NCBI GenBank assembly: GCA_948099385.1
Contig: CANUEZ040000117.1
Coordinates: 4,140,001-4,204,000 of the forward strand
DNA length: 64,000 bases
From: Fasciola hepatica
Taxonomy: Eukaryota; Platyhelminthes; Trematoda; Plagiorchiida; Fasciolidae
Direction: 5' to 3'
In this document: positions 34,101 to 45,297 of the stretch, piece by piece
Layout: the number at the start of each line of letters is the position of its first letter
Position numbering within the stretch: the first letter of the stretch is position 1
Program-made: the position numbers and the translations under genes
The notes under the pieces: model-generated
Database searches by the model: none
Seen by the model: the letters and a program-made list of their open reading frames with translations, nothing else
Told to the model about the DNA's origin: nothing

Positions 34101-34650
34101 GATCCGGTCCGCCAGACGGATATTGCTGTCAATCATGGAGCAGCAGCCGCCCGTCGACGAGACGCTGAACACCGTCATGACTGAGGTGGAGCGAATCCTG
34201 AACAACCGCCCCCTGGTTCCAGTATTGAACGGCGACCCCACCCACCTGGCGCTCACCCCGAACGACTTATTGACGTTAAGGTCGAACGAGGGTTTCCAAG
34301 GGCCGGTAAACCTTCGTGGGAGCTACCTCCATGGGTGGAAGCAAGCGAACTATCTGGCCAAGGTCTTCTGGAGGCGATGGCTACGGGAGTACCTACCGGC
34401 TTTGCAGACTCGACAGAAGTGGCTGGCCAAAACAAGACCATTCAAAGTTGGGGACGTGGCTATGATCGCCGACGAACGCGCACATTTCAGCGCTTGGTCT
34501 TTGGGAGTAGTTACGGAAACCATCAAAAGCACTGACGGAATGATAAGAACGGTGAAGGTGAAGACAGCTAACGGAGTGCTCATTCGTGACATACGCAGTA
34601 TTAACCTACTCGAGAGCGAAGACGGAGAAGCTGATAACCCTGAGGCCTAG
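31194..34650 (+). pseudogene. pol: BEL-1 Pol: reverse transcriptase, RNase H, integrase (one frameshift)
   Basis: It continues the Gag frame to 32729, then shifts to the frame open from 32548 to 34650. Reverse transcriptase: NKLRVVFDCAAKFQGKSLND at about 31700, SADIREMFHQVKIP, and the catalytic FYVDDYLES at about 32075-32100. The frame change falls just before RNase H, which begins LHAFSDASEVGYGAVVYGRW at about 32590. Integrase zinc-binding residues (H..H and CVQCRKRN) lie at about 33540-33670. Catalytic blocks are RLDYFGPLWI, IYSDNGSNFVGA and GGIWERM at about 33750, 33935 and 34085. The C-terminal BEL-specific domain has RPFKVGDVAMIADE. All expected domains are readable. Only the TGA at 31191 and the shift at about 32550-32590 prevent a continuous product. 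Confidence 0.88.
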
Positions 34651-34800
34651 TAAACCTTCTTCACGCCAGTAATCGAGGTGGATAAAGAAACACCATATAT
34701 ACCACACAATCTCCGTCAAACACGTTAAGGTGCTCGCGGGCCTAGGCAGGTAGGAAGAATCAGTACCTTTATACCGAACCTTTGACTTTGCTAAGGATCC

Positions 34801-34820
34801 AGGAGGATTTTGGTGGGCGG
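34801..34820 (+). promoter_or_regulatory. Polypurine tract of BEL-1
   Basis: AGGAGGATTTTGGTGGGCGG lies immediately before the 3' LTR. The decayed BEL-2 keeps the same block before its LTR at 48955 (GGGAGGATTTTGGTGGGCGG), which supports constraint on it. Confidence 0.75.
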
Positions 34821-35199
34821 TGTAACAGCCGGTCGTGGAAAATCCCCCTTTTTCCCTCGCGATTCAGTGTTTTTTCCCAACATCACTCATTTCCATACAC
34901 TATTGACTTGTCTTTACGAACTGGTTGTTTTTCTGGACCAATTGTTGTTTTTTCGCGCCCAGAGCGCTATTTTGGCACATCCTTGCTCAGGACCTGCGTG
35001 ACGCACGTGCTGTCTGCTCACACGCTGCCATTCGGTTTCTCGTTGTTGAGTCTTTGTGATCGTATTATTGAGGTTTGTATATTGTTTATGTCATTGTTTA
35101 TTTTAATAATCTAGTATCGTAGAATTATCACGGATAATCGCCTTCTGATTTCGGGATCCGTTGCGAATTTGGCTACGCATTGCTCAAACGTTCGTAACA
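34821..35199 (+). repeat. 3' LTR of BEL-1
   Basis: 379 bp, differing from the 5' LTR at about three positions (one G/T in the GTTTGTTCGCG block and two transitions in the CACATGCTGCTATT block). Confidence 0.92.
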
Positions 35200-35265
35200 C
35201 ACCATGATCATGCACCTGCGCGTGGGTCTCGACCACAGCCGAGAAATATACCATTATTATTATCA
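35200..35265 (+). repeat. CR1-like copy B terminus with ATT tail, plus CACCA duplication
   Basis: Starts with the CACCA duplication (35200-35204), then TGATCATGC...GGTCTCGACCACAGCCGAGAAATATACC and ATTATTATTAT. This is the direct continuation of 27890-29050 and the same terminus as copy A at 2120-2190. Confidence 0.8.
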
Positions 35266-35269
35266 AGAG

Positions 35270-38210
35270 ATACCTGGTGCGGTCATGCGAAACAGGGTCA
35301 CCAACAAGAAAACTCAGAGCTGTGGATCACGCAGTACGCACAAAGGTGAACCACAAAAAGCAGTCCACCCTTTTCGGAGACTAAAGGGTGCAGACCGTCT
35401 GTCTGGTATGATAACTCCCAGGTTAATAGGCGTCAAAACTTACCAGTCCCCCCAACAGTCTGTTTACTCTCTAGCTCCCAATTTCTTCAGCAATTGCCTG
35501 AGTGTGCTGAATAATATCCCGAAGCTTTGTCAGCTTTCAGTGGACAAGGAGCCTCAGAAAGTATCCCTCACAGAAACCTGGCTCACCCCTGATATACTTG
35601 ATGCCGAAATATCCATTCCGGGATACTTCACATTAAGGCGGGACTCCAGCAGAGGTCGTGCAGGCTGGGTTAACATATACTTCGACAATTGCATCCCTCC
35701 TCCCACCATACTGACAATCCCTAACTTTTCATGTATTGATTGTTCGTGGGTTGTGTTTACCACCTCTAGGACGGATACCCTCTTGCTTGGTGTAGTCTGT
35801 CGTTCTCCCACAGGCAATTCAACCGATAGCCTGGGTCTCATAGACTTATTAGGCTCCCTGAAAAGCCACACAGACTTCACCTATCTGTTAGTCACTGGTG
35901 ACTTCAACTCACCCAGTATCGGCTGGCAAAGAACTGACGCCTCTGATATCACCCTTAGTCAACCACTCCAGGATCTCGTGCTCAATAACTCAAGGATGCA
36001 AAACGTAAAAGATCCGACTGGATGTCACACAGGACATGCCCCGTCCCTACTAGACATGGTCATCACCAATGAATGGTTCCAACTAGAAGTGGTGCACTAC
36101 TTGCCACCTCTCGGCAAAAGTGGTCACATTCTCATTGGGTTCGATTACATTGTGAAATGGTCTCCTCCTCCCTCAGGAGTCTAAATTTTGAGATCCTTCA
36201 AAAGGAACAGTTTTGACTAAGCCTGTATATTTATTCGCTCCCAGATTAATTCAACTAACCTAGGTAACTCCGCCAACGAAACGGCGGAGGATCTCAAAGA
36301 GTTGATCTCCTTAGCTGATGGGCTATTTTTTCCCAGAATTCGTCTCCCATAGGCCGGTAAGAGCCTCTCTCTCGCACCATTAGGGGCGTTCTAGATGAAT
36401 GAGCATGCCTCTTTGCTAGATATAAAGCCACAGACCTTGCACGCGATGCAGAAAATTTCAGAATTACACGAAACATATGCAAAGACAAGATTATGTCCTA
36501 TCAGAATTCAGTCCAGAGACCTGTACTTGATCGAGCACGGACCAATAAGGCATTTTTCTTTCAGTACACGCGCCGTCTAAGGGGCACAGCTCCGACGCCA
36601 CTAGCTCTCGAGAATAGTGCCGGATCCCCAGTCACTTCCGCCAGCTAAGTAGCCGAGGCCTTCAGATCCTACTTTCGTACAGTTTTTAGCTACTTGCCCA
36701 TATCATCCCACTTTACCGCGCACCCGATACCTCTGGCCATCAAACAGCCGCGCCGCTATTCCTATTGGCGCGGTCGCACGAGTTTTCCGACGGCTCAACC
36801 AATACTGCTCTACAGGCTTTGACTTAATCCACCCCCGCATTCTCAGGGAAACCGCGGACACATTAGCTGCTCCTTGTGACTATCTTTCCCAGAGATGTGT
36901 TGACAATGGAATCTTTCCCAGTAGCTGGAAAAAGCAGTCATCGCACCCGTCTATAGGAAGGGTTGTAGACATCTTAGCTCTAACTAGCATCACCATCAAC
37001 ATTTTCGATCGAATTCTTAAGAGTGCGGTTCCTCCCCATCCGCATAGAATAAGGATTCTCTTCCGGTCCCAACATGGGTTTCTTCCTGGTAGAACACGAA
37101 TCACCAATATACTTACTGTCATGGATAGTCTGACGAAAGCCTACGATAATGGCCAGCTCTCGCACGCTGTATTCATCGATTTTGCCGAGGCCTTTGACAA
37201 GGTCCCATACCCCCCCCCCATTCTTTATGAGCTGCGAACATACGGGATAACAGGCTCCATAATGGTCAACTTACGCAGCTTCCTTACCGAAAGCACCTTC
37301 GTGGTTAAGGTGGGGAAAGTTTAGTCTTAACCCTCCCCAGTAACAACTGGGGTCCCCCAAGGGTAGGGCTTAGGTCATTTCCTTCTCTTGATCTATATAA
37401 ATGATGTTCGGACAGCCTTTTCTGCAAACACTGCCATGTAGGCAGACGATGTGACCTCCTGCAGTTCAAGCGTTGAAAACATGCAAATTGCAGTTGATGA
37501 AACAAAACGCTGGTCCGAGGACTGGAACCTCCCAGTTAATGATGAGAAGTGCGCGAGCATGTCTCTAGGCAGATATACTGGTCACACATTTTTCATTAGC
37601 GGAGCAACTACACTGCCCGGAGTTGACCGACACAAGGTGCTCGGTTTCTGGCCAGATTGTAACTTGTTCTTCTCTCATCATCGCCAGCTTGCGGGCAAGT
37701 CTGCCTTTCGAGCCCTAAATATGATTCGAATGTCTTCGCGGCGCATTTCCAGGGATGATTTCCCCATAACTTTCGGCTCGTATGTCAGACTTCTGCTGGA
37801 GTACGGCGGTCAGATAGTGCACCTTGGTCTCGCCCGAGACCGTGGGATCCCAGGGAAAGTTCAGAGGGTCTCCACCAAAGCAGTATGGGGCCTGTCCCAC
37901 CTACCCTATCCCGTCCGCCTCTCACTCCCCAATCTCTATTCCTCTGGCTTGAGACGCGTAAGAGGTGATCATTTTTGACGTTTCGCCTTTTTCAATCAGG
38001 TCAAAGCGATTGCCTCTCCCCTGTCTGTCCGGCTTTTTCTCTCCGTGGTCACAGCAGAAAGGTTTTTAGGTCGAGACCACACACTTCACTACGAACCAAC
38101 TTTTTTAACTACCAGATTTTACTCTGTGGAAGGCACTACCGGAAAATATTTTCCTCACGAAGAACAAAACTCTCTTCAAGAAAAAGTTGAACCTTTACCT
38201 GGGATTCTCC
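35270..38210 (+). pseudogene. Non-LTR retrotransposon, family 2 (endonuclease-RT, decayed)
   Basis: Endonuclease (open to 36184): VSLTETWLTPDILDAEISIPGY at about 35560, VTGDFNSPSIGWQ at about 35890, and LLDMVITN near 36050. RT: HGFLPGRTRITNIL at about 37080, FIDFAEAFDKVPY at about 37170, and GVPQG followed by a stop near 37350. The catalytic block reads stop-ADD at about 37440 (the aromatic residue is lost to TAG). Then come QIAVDETKRWSEDWNLPVNDEKC and a C-terminal NFF..RFYSV block ending near 38205. Several stops and shifts make it inactive. It begins right after the CR1-like ATT tail. A second piece of the same family lies at 59130-59790. Confidence 0.85.
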
Positions 38211-38801
38211 CAGTAATTTCTGGTCCAAAAAAGTGTAATAGATGTATTTTACTGCGTTTCCATTTCATCACATGTGCATGAATGTCGCGCCCCCGCTCCG
38301 CTTGAGGCACTGTCCACAATGAGACAATGCATGATGTTATGTTTACTTTGTTTCTGTTGCCGGCCCCCGCCTCCGCCCCAATTTCTTTTTACTCTCGTTT
38401 CAGCTCGGTGAATCCGACAGAAGATCAAATATCTCCTCGAGAACCGGGACTATTGGGCTCAAAGCCTCAAACCCATGTAGTACCTCAAGACTTCAAGACA
38501 ACTGACTGAGAACTGAGAACCTGCGCTACACCAAGTTGTTAAGCTTGCTGCCAATGTCAGTTTCACCAAGGTATCTAAGACAAAAACTTACATACAGATT
38601 CGCAAGATATTCCCATAACCTGAAGTAAATCAGATTTTTCTGAACAAAAGGATACAAGGTTAGCTTCTGACTTACTAATCCACTGCTGTCAAATTTTTTT
38701 GAATTATCATGCCCTAATTGACCACCAATCGCCTAATTCACCGACTGGACAATCGGGGTCAACCTACAAGCAGCAAGTGCCCCCGACTTCCCTCTTCCTT
38801 A
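38211..38801. other. No recognised feature
   Basis: Non-coding sequence, probably the 3' untranslated part of the family-2 element or spacer, before the 5' LTR of Gypsy-2. Nothing else is supportable. Confidence 0.5.
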
Positions 38802-39108
38802 TGCAGTGGTGGCCATCTTCATTCATACGTTTACCACGTTTATTGTTTAACTGAACGCTGACTCCAAGCGCGGTGGCCATTTGACCGTTGCTCTTGCTCA
38901 CGCTCTCACGCACGCTCCCAAGTACACGCTAACCACTATCTCTCCCAATCGCCCTCTCGTTCTCACTGGTCGTGGAAAATACTGTTCTGGTTAACATATT
39001 CGTGCAGTGCCGCCCATTAGAGTAACGTGCAGGCGGTCCACGCAGTACTAAGGACCGAAGCACGCTTTTACTGAGGAAACTGCGAAGTAAGGTCTAACCA
39101 ATCTTACA
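38802..39108 (+). repeat. 5' LTR of Gypsy-2
   Basis: 307 bp, TGCAGTGGTGGCC...ATCTTACA. The start was set by matching length and sequence with the 3' copy, which begins TGTAGTGG. Confidence 0.88.
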
Positions 39109-39110
39109 AC

Positions 39111-39128
39111 TGGTGAGCCCGACGTGAT
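39111..39128 (+). promoter_or_regulatory. Primer-binding site of Gypsy-2, tRNA-Trp type
   Basis: TGGTGAGCCCGACGTGAT starts 2 bases after the LTR. The complement of the metazoan tRNA-Trp 3' end that I know (TGGTGACCCCGACGTGAT) differs at one base. tRNA-Trp priming is the known state in CsRn1 and Kabuki. Confidence 0.82.
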
Positions 39129-39366
39129 CCCCAGGTCACGTGAGTTTCCTTGTTTTCTACCGTTCAAGGTCCCGCCTGCGTACGTTTTTGTGTGTTTTAT
39201 TGTTTCCCTATCTGTTGAATATTCTTTGTCGGTTTACCAAATAGTTGTTCTTTCTCCATACATATTTTTGGTGTCTAGTTCGTCGTGATTATTTTTTTCG
39301 CGAGGACTACAGTGCCCCATTGATCGTTGATTTCTTCTCCCGTCTGTATTCTATAAAGTAATCGCT

Positions 39367-40164
39367 ATGTCTGCCGAACGGAAACCCTGCTCAGACCCCA
39401 CCTTTTGGGCGATCATGCTGCACGTACCGGCATTCATGCCTGCTGATCCAGAACTCTGGTTCACGCTGGTCGAGTTAGAATTCGAAAACTGCCGTATAAC
39501 CAGTGACGCCAGCCCTTTCAGGTGGGTAGCAGGCCGCCTCCCGCCGGGGGTCACAATGCAAGTAAGGGGCTTAGTAATCTCTCCCTGAAGCTATGAGGCT
39601 TTAGAGGAGGTCGTTGTTGCTCGCACGACCTCAACGCAAGACCAACGTGTGCAACAACTTCAAAACGTTGAGCTTGGAAGTAGGAAGCCCTCCGAACTGC
39701 TGCGTGAGATGCAGCGCCTGAGAGGACCGGTGGTAGGCGAGGACCCTTTCTCAAGGGAACTTAAGCTGCAGCGTTTGCCGCACAACATCCCAGCTTTACT
39801 AAGTGCCACGCGCAAGTGTTCGCTGGAGGAAACTGCAGCAATAGCTGATGACATTATGCCACGATACAACCCCGCTGTAGCTGGAGTAACCAGGTCCTCC
39901 TCCACAACGGTGCCTGCCTTGCCAACATCTAACGACCTCACGTCAGTTTTGTCTAGAATTGGCGCGAGCCTGCTACGCCTAGCAGTAAGAAGTGGTTCAC
40001 AGGAGCGGCACTGCGCACACTCACCTAGGCTCCATAGTCCGTCATTGCGACGACGTCTCGGATCTTCAAAAGAAGGGTATTGTAAATACCACAGTCGCTT
40101 TGGTGATGGAGTCAAACAATGCAAACCAGGGTGTACGTTTCCCGGTGCTCATCAGGGAAACTAA
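39367..40164 (+). pseudogene. gag: Gag of Gypsy-2 with CHCC zinc motif (one internal stop)
   Basis: Gag of the CsRn1 type. The first part (39367-39585) starts MSAERKPCSDPTFWAIML and ends at an in-frame TGA (39586-39588). The same frame reopens and runs to the TAA at 40162-40164. Near the end it carries C-X2-H-X9-C-X3-C (YCKYHSRFGDGVKQCKPGC), the unusual CHCC arrangement reported for CsRn1-group Gag instead of CCHC. The frame ends in a -1 slippery heptamer placed directly before the stop, so Pol would be made as a Gag-Pol fusion. Only the TGA disrupts it. Confidence 0.85.
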
Positions 40165-43100
40165 AACCCCGGCCAGTGGTGGTGACCCACGAAGCCGGGT
40201 ACCAGACCAACAGTCGCCTTTTGAACGTAAGGGACATCATTTCAAATAACCCATTCCTTGTAGATACCGGTGCCGAAGTTAGCATCCTCCCCCGAGCGAA
40301 AGGTGACAATGGCACGCCGCAGGCCCAAACACTACACGCTGCCAATGGCACGGCCATCCCAACGTTTGGCCAGCGGTCGCTCACCTTAAACTTGGGTTTA
40401 AAGCGTAACTTTCGTTGGGTATTCATCATTGCCGACGTTCCGTACCCAATTCTAGGCATCGATTTCCTGCAACACTTTGACTTGTCAGTTGATGCACGGC
40501 GCCACAGAGTAGTAGATCGTCAGACCACTCTCGCTGTTGCGGGTTCCAATTCGCGAGTGAATCACGTCACCCCTTTTTACGTCCAACCACCAGCACGCCA
40601 ACCTTATGGCAAATTCATCGCCGCCTACCCGGCCATGTTTCGGCGGGCCGGTTCTCTCCCAGCAGTGACCAACAACGTCACTCACCATATCGATACTAAC
40701 GGACCCCCGGTGATCAGTAGGCCGCGTCGGTTAGCACCAAACAAGCTTCGTACTGTACAGGCTGAAATCGAACACATGCCGGAACTGGGTAAAATACGCC
40801 CTTCTAGTAGCCCTTGGGCTTCCCCTCTTCATATGGCCCCTAAGTCTAGCGGCGACTGGCGACCCTGTGGTGATTACAGAGCACTTAACAAAGTCACCGT
40901 CCCTGACCGATACCCGATTCCCCATATACAGGACCTTACTTCGTCTTTATCAGGTTGCTCCGTCTTCAGCCGTATCGATTTAGTTCTTGCGTACAACCAC
41001 ATCCCGGTAGCAGAGGCTGATATCCCTAAAACCACCGTCACTTCGCCTTTCGGGCTGTTCGAGTTTCTGAGAATGCAGTTTGGACTCAGCAATGCAGCCC
41101 AGACCATTCAATGGTTCATGCACGAGGCAAATCGTGGTTTGGAAAATGTCTACGTATACCTGGATGATATTTTTGTGGCTAATTCTTCAGAGCAAGAGCA
41201 AGCCGTACACTTACGAGCACTTTTCGAATGCCTTAGCCATCACGGCATTACTATCAATATCGCGAAATACGAATCAGGCCGGTCTGATATCACCTTCATA
41301 GGACATTCTATTTCATCCTCGGGTATCCGCCCTCTGTCAGATAAGGTTTCCGCTATTCACGACTAACTTGAACCGCAATCCTTTCACCAGCGGCGTCAGT
41401 TTGCCAGTCTGGTGAATTTCTACCGCCGATTCATCCCTCACTCTGCGGAAGTGATGCGACCCCTCACCGACCTGTTGCGCGGAGGTAAGCGGAAGTTCGT
41501 GTTTCCCGACACGGCACAAGTCGCCTTTGCCTTGGTCAAAGATGCTGTCGCCAACACAGCACTTCTTACCCGTCCCGACCCTTTTGCTCCTGTTTTGGTA
41601 GTGACGGATGCCTCGGACTCAGCGGTTGAAGCCGTACTGCAACAGTTCGTAGACGATTCTTGGCAGCCTTTAGCATTCTTCTCCAAGCGCCTACAACCAG
41701 CCGAATCTAGGTACAGCACATTTGGTAGGGAGTTATCAGCCATCTCCTTGGGAATCCGTCATTTTCGACATGCACTCGAAGGCCGTTCGTTCACGGTGTT
41801 TACAGACCACAAGCCTTGGTTTACGCACTAAAGTCAGCTTCCGATTGATACTCACCACGTGAAATTCACCACTCAGACTTTGTCTCACAGTTTACTGTGG
41901 ACATACGACACGTCTCTGGGCTACTTAATCCCGTCGCCGACGCCTTATCGCGCGTATATCAACTAAGTCTGTCACAAACGCCTAACATCAACCTGGACGC
42001 AACGGCACAGGCCCAAACTGTGGGCCCCGACATCGAACAACTGCAACAAAACGGTTCTTTGAGCTTAACCACAGCACCTATCCCAGCTTCCCAGAATACC
42101 ATCGTGTGCGATGTGTCGCAAGGTCGCCCTAGGCCGCTGGTTCCTGCTGCCCGTCGTTATCCTACTTTCCCGGTACTCCATAATCTGGCTCACTCGTGTG
42201 TGACGGCCTTGGTAAAACTGACAACCGAGCGTTATTTTGGCACAATGCCAAACGAGATGTCCGTCAATGGGCTCGTGCTTGTCTGCAGCGTCAACGTGCT
42301 AAGACCCATAGGCACACTAAGGCGGCGTTAGCCAGGTTCCTAGAACCTGAAACCCGTGTTCATCATGTGCACGTCGACCTCGTAGGACCACTTCTACCTT
42401 CGCTTGGGTACGTTTACGTACTCACATGCGTGGATCGTTTTACTCGCTGGCCGCAGGCCGTTCCCATCCCTCGCCCCACGTCGGAAGAGGCCGCGAAAGC
42501 CTTTCTGACCGGTTGGGCTAGTCATTTCGGTTGCCCGGCGATAGTGACCACGGATCGCGGTCTACATTTTGACGGCGCTTTCGGCAGCCCACTCTCTGCG
42601 CTCGGTTGCCAACACGTTAAGACGACAGCTTACCACACTCAGGCCAATGGCATGGTTGAGCGTTTCCACCGGCAATTAAAAGCCGCCCTTCGAGCAAACG
42701 GTAACCTCCTTTGGGGTGAAACACTACCATTAGCACTCTTAAGCCTGCGTAGTACCGTTGAAGAGGAATTACACACAACACCGGCCGTACTAGTATATGG
42801 CTGTGCACTTCGTCTGCCTGGGGAGTTGGTAGCCCCCTCACGAACCGTGACCTTCGGCTACGGCAACCATGCTCAGCGCCTTACGCAGCACATGCGAGTG
42901 CTCAAGGCCAGTCCGCCGCGTAAACAACAGTCCACAAGTTATGCCCCAACTGCGTTAGAAACCGCTGCTCATGTATTCCTTCTCGTCGATGGCGTTAGAT
43001 CACCACTACAAGCGCCATACACTGGCCCGTTTTGGGTGATGAAACGTAGGGCAAAACATTTGTCATAGACATTAGCGGACGACACGACACCTTATCCATC

Positions 43101-43349
43101 GACCGTCTCAGGCCTGCCGTCATGGAGTGCAAGCCGCTCGGCCAATTTACAGCTACTCAAGCCGCTCAGTCACCCGCATCGAGCGAGTTACTACTCGAAC
43201 CACCCCCAATTACGCATAGTGAGGACTCGGCAGCTAGTCCACCAGATGCTCCAACCGTGCCCGCAACGCGAAGTAGCCGTCGCGGTCGCCAACTACGAAA
43301 TCCCGTCCGCTTTGCAGATTTCTTGATGATTTATGCAACGGACTGTTAG
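40119..43349 (+). pseudogene. pol: Pol of Gypsy-2: protease, RT, RNase H, integrase (broken)
   Basis: The frame is -1 relative to gag and overlaps its last 46 bases. Protease: LVDTGAEVSIL at about 40255. RT: SSPWASPLHM and WRPCGDYRALN at about 40810-40890, and the catalytic VYLDDIF at about 41155. It stops at TAA 41364-41366, then the same frame resumes with NFYRRFIP and RNase H VVTDASDSAVEAVL at about 41600. It stops again at 41829, where bases are lost from the FTDHKP region onward. Shifted frames follow with SGLLNPVADALSRVY and an integrase that keeps HHVHVDLVGPL, VTTDRGLHFDG and HTQANGMVERFHRQL (42360-42670), holding the three catalytic acids. Another shift occurs at about 43060. At least two stops and three frame changes. 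Confidence 0.88.
40155..40199 (+). promoter_or_regulatory. -1 ribosomal frameshift signal between gag and pol of Gypsy-2
   Basis: The heptamer G GGA AAC (40155-40161) is in the gag reading frame and is followed directly by the gag stop TAA. It fits the X XXY YYZ rule. After a 6-base spacer, CCCGGC (40168-40173) can pair with GCCGGG (40194-40199), and GTGG with CCAC inside that can extend the stem. A -1 slip yields ...GKLKPRP, entering the pol frame. Confidence 0.75.
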
Positions 43350-43900
43350 CAATAAGTTGGGAAGCTCACCATGGATTTACCAACCAACAGGCCTGAGAAA
43401 TTACAATCGATGGTTATGATTCCATTTTCTTCTGGTCTCCTAGCGACTACAACAACATCGAACATCGTTCGCGTGTCGTTATTACGGTCCAACATCCGCC
43501 GGTTCCCCCAAACGCTATTCTGTTCCAGTTTACCTCTCTCTCCCTCAGACGGAACTACACAGCCACATTGGCTTCATCCGTAGCCTTGGTGACTCCCTTG
43601 CACGTTCAAGGAGCTAACCACTTCTTGGACAAAGGGGCGACTTGTCAGTGTGGCACTGGAGACGACAACAGGACGCCATTTTGGATGGAACTGACGCATG
43701 CTCGCATGCGTATGAGACCCGTGGGTGCCAAAACACCGTTGGACAGACGTACATCGGACCTCGAGAGTGTAGGCACCGTTAAGCCCATCACAAGTCGTTC
43801 GACTTCACCAACAGTATAACGGGCAAGCTACGAGGAGTTCCTAGACAATCAATAACTCCAGCCTACCGCCACAATCGAAACCCAACTCCATCGGATTTCT

Positions 43901-43910
43901 AGGAGGAGGC
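43901..43910 (+). promoter_or_regulatory. Polypurine tract of Gypsy-2
   Basis: AGGAGGAGGC lies 3 bases before the 3' LTR start at 43914. Confidence 0.65.
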
Positions 43911-43913
43911 TCC

Positions 43914-44220
43914 TGTAGTGGTGGCCATCTTCGTTCATACTTTTACCACGTTTATTGTTTAACTGAACGCTGACTCCAAGCGCGGTGGCCATTTGACCGT
44001 TGCTCTTGCTCACGCTCTCACGCACGCTCCCAAGTACACGCTAACCACTATCTCTCCCAATCGCCCTCTCGTTCTCACTGGTCGTGGAAAATACTGTTCT
44101 GGTTAACATATTCGTGCAGTGCCGCCCATTAGAGTAACGTGCAGGCGGTCCACGCAGTACTAAGGACCGAAGCACGCTTTTACTAAGGAAACCGCGAATT
44201 AAGGTCTAATCAAACTTACA
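43914..44220 (+). repeat. 3' LTR of Gypsy-2
   Basis: 307 bp, TGTAGTGGTGGCC...AAACTTACA. Differences from the 5' LTR cluster in the first 30 and last 45 bases; the middle is identical by eye. Confidence 0.88.
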
Positions 44221-45297
44221 GTACTACCCCCAGTTTATTCCTTCAGATATCGAGCTTATAAACCACTATTATGCCCACTTTGTTGTAAACTTGTATTCTT
44301 CGTCCGTCAGTCCTCGAGTAATCCCTGATAGACCAATAGTTGAACATCGTTTAACCCACCTATTACCTACTGCCATTTTTTCATCAGTGCCCCACGATTG
44401 GGCATGTACGCCAAAGAACACTGCGACGGCAATCTCTTCAAACCTTTGCTAGAAATGAACTATAAGTATGCCAAGTTATTGAATTTTCGGTTGTTTCCCA
44501 AATGCCCCATGCCAGACTTTCACCAGCGCATCCCGTTAAGCTATTCCTTACGTTTTAACAGTATCGCTTATGCACCCCCTCCACACGACTTCATAAGATC
44601 ATCGAATATCGATTCTTGTATCCACCCTGTTGTCAACTTGTGTTCACCAATTACCTTGAAACGAACCCTTTATTCGAATCGTGTTTCTCTCACCTGTCAA
44701 CTTCCGTCACTCTGCTCCAGTGAAATTTCCAGGCTCGGGCATCTGCATCCGCCTCTTTATGAGGGCGTCCTCCACAACCTCTTGATGAACAGCAAATACT
44801 AATTCCGTGGTTAAACGGACTGTTTTATTTACGCAATCCCCCTCCTCGAAAAACACCACAAATCCTTCGGTATTATATTTGTGCTATTTTCCTGGTCATC
44901 TGGGCTACCGGTTAAAGTGCATGTCCTTCATCACCAAAAATTCTCCAATTTTTCGTTGGTGCTTTTTCGAAGGTTTTTTTGTCCGTCTACCCACCCCTGC
45001 GACTTTACATCGACGCTACCCAAAATACTACGCGTTTTTACTTCATCCACGCTTCAAATCATCAAGTATCTCGATCGTGGAGCCCATTTCACTCAGTTCG
45101 GAGAGGTGCCTCCACTTGGCCTTCGAACTCAAATTTGCCGGGCATTCTTTCGCGCGACCACTAAAACCTATACACTTTTGTGCTGCATTTACCCAGATGA
45201 ATATCCAAGGAACCTTTTTGTCACTTCACTTTTATCATATTATCATGCAATCAAGCATTCTTCGGGTGTCCCCAAAATAATCCATTATTATTATTAC
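44221..45297 (+). repeat. CR1-like 3' untranslated tail (copy E)
   Basis: Near its end it shares CTTCGAACTCAAATTTGCCGGGCATT with copy C (CTTCAAATTTGCCGGGCATT at about 20976) and the terminal ATCATGCAATCAAGCATTCTTCGGGTGTCC...ATTATTATTATTAC. It ends directly at the first recognisable base of the decayed BEL-2. Frames inside (134, 157 and 158 codons, mutually overlapping) have no known motif and no counterpart in the other copies. Confidence 0.6.

Larger units (their letters stand above)
29051..35199 (+). mobile_element. Nearly intact BEL/Pao LTR retrotransposon (BEL-1)
   Basis: A 6149-bp element with two 379-bp LTRs (TGTAACAG...CGTAACA), a 5-bp CACCA duplication, and a Gag-protease-RT-RNase H-integrase order with BEL-type sequence signatures. 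By eye the LTRs differ at three sites (about 0.8%). Two breaks in the coding region are seen: an in-frame TGA at 31191-31193 and a frame change at about 32550-32590. No env-like ORF. It is inserted in the 3' untranslated region of CR1-like copy B. Confidence 0.93.
38802..44220 (+). mobile_element. CsRn1-like Ty3/Gypsy retrotransposon (Gypsy-2), decayed
   Basis: A 5419-bp element with two 307-bp LTRs that differ at about eight sites (about 2.6%). It has a tRNA-Trp-type primer site, a CHCC Gag motif, gag and pol in a -1 relation, and protease-RT-RNase H-integrase order. These traits match the CsRn1/Kabuki lineage. Several stops and frame changes show inactivity. The flanks (CCTTA and GTACT) do not form a target duplication, so the ends may derive from recombination or later loss. 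Confidence 0.9.
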
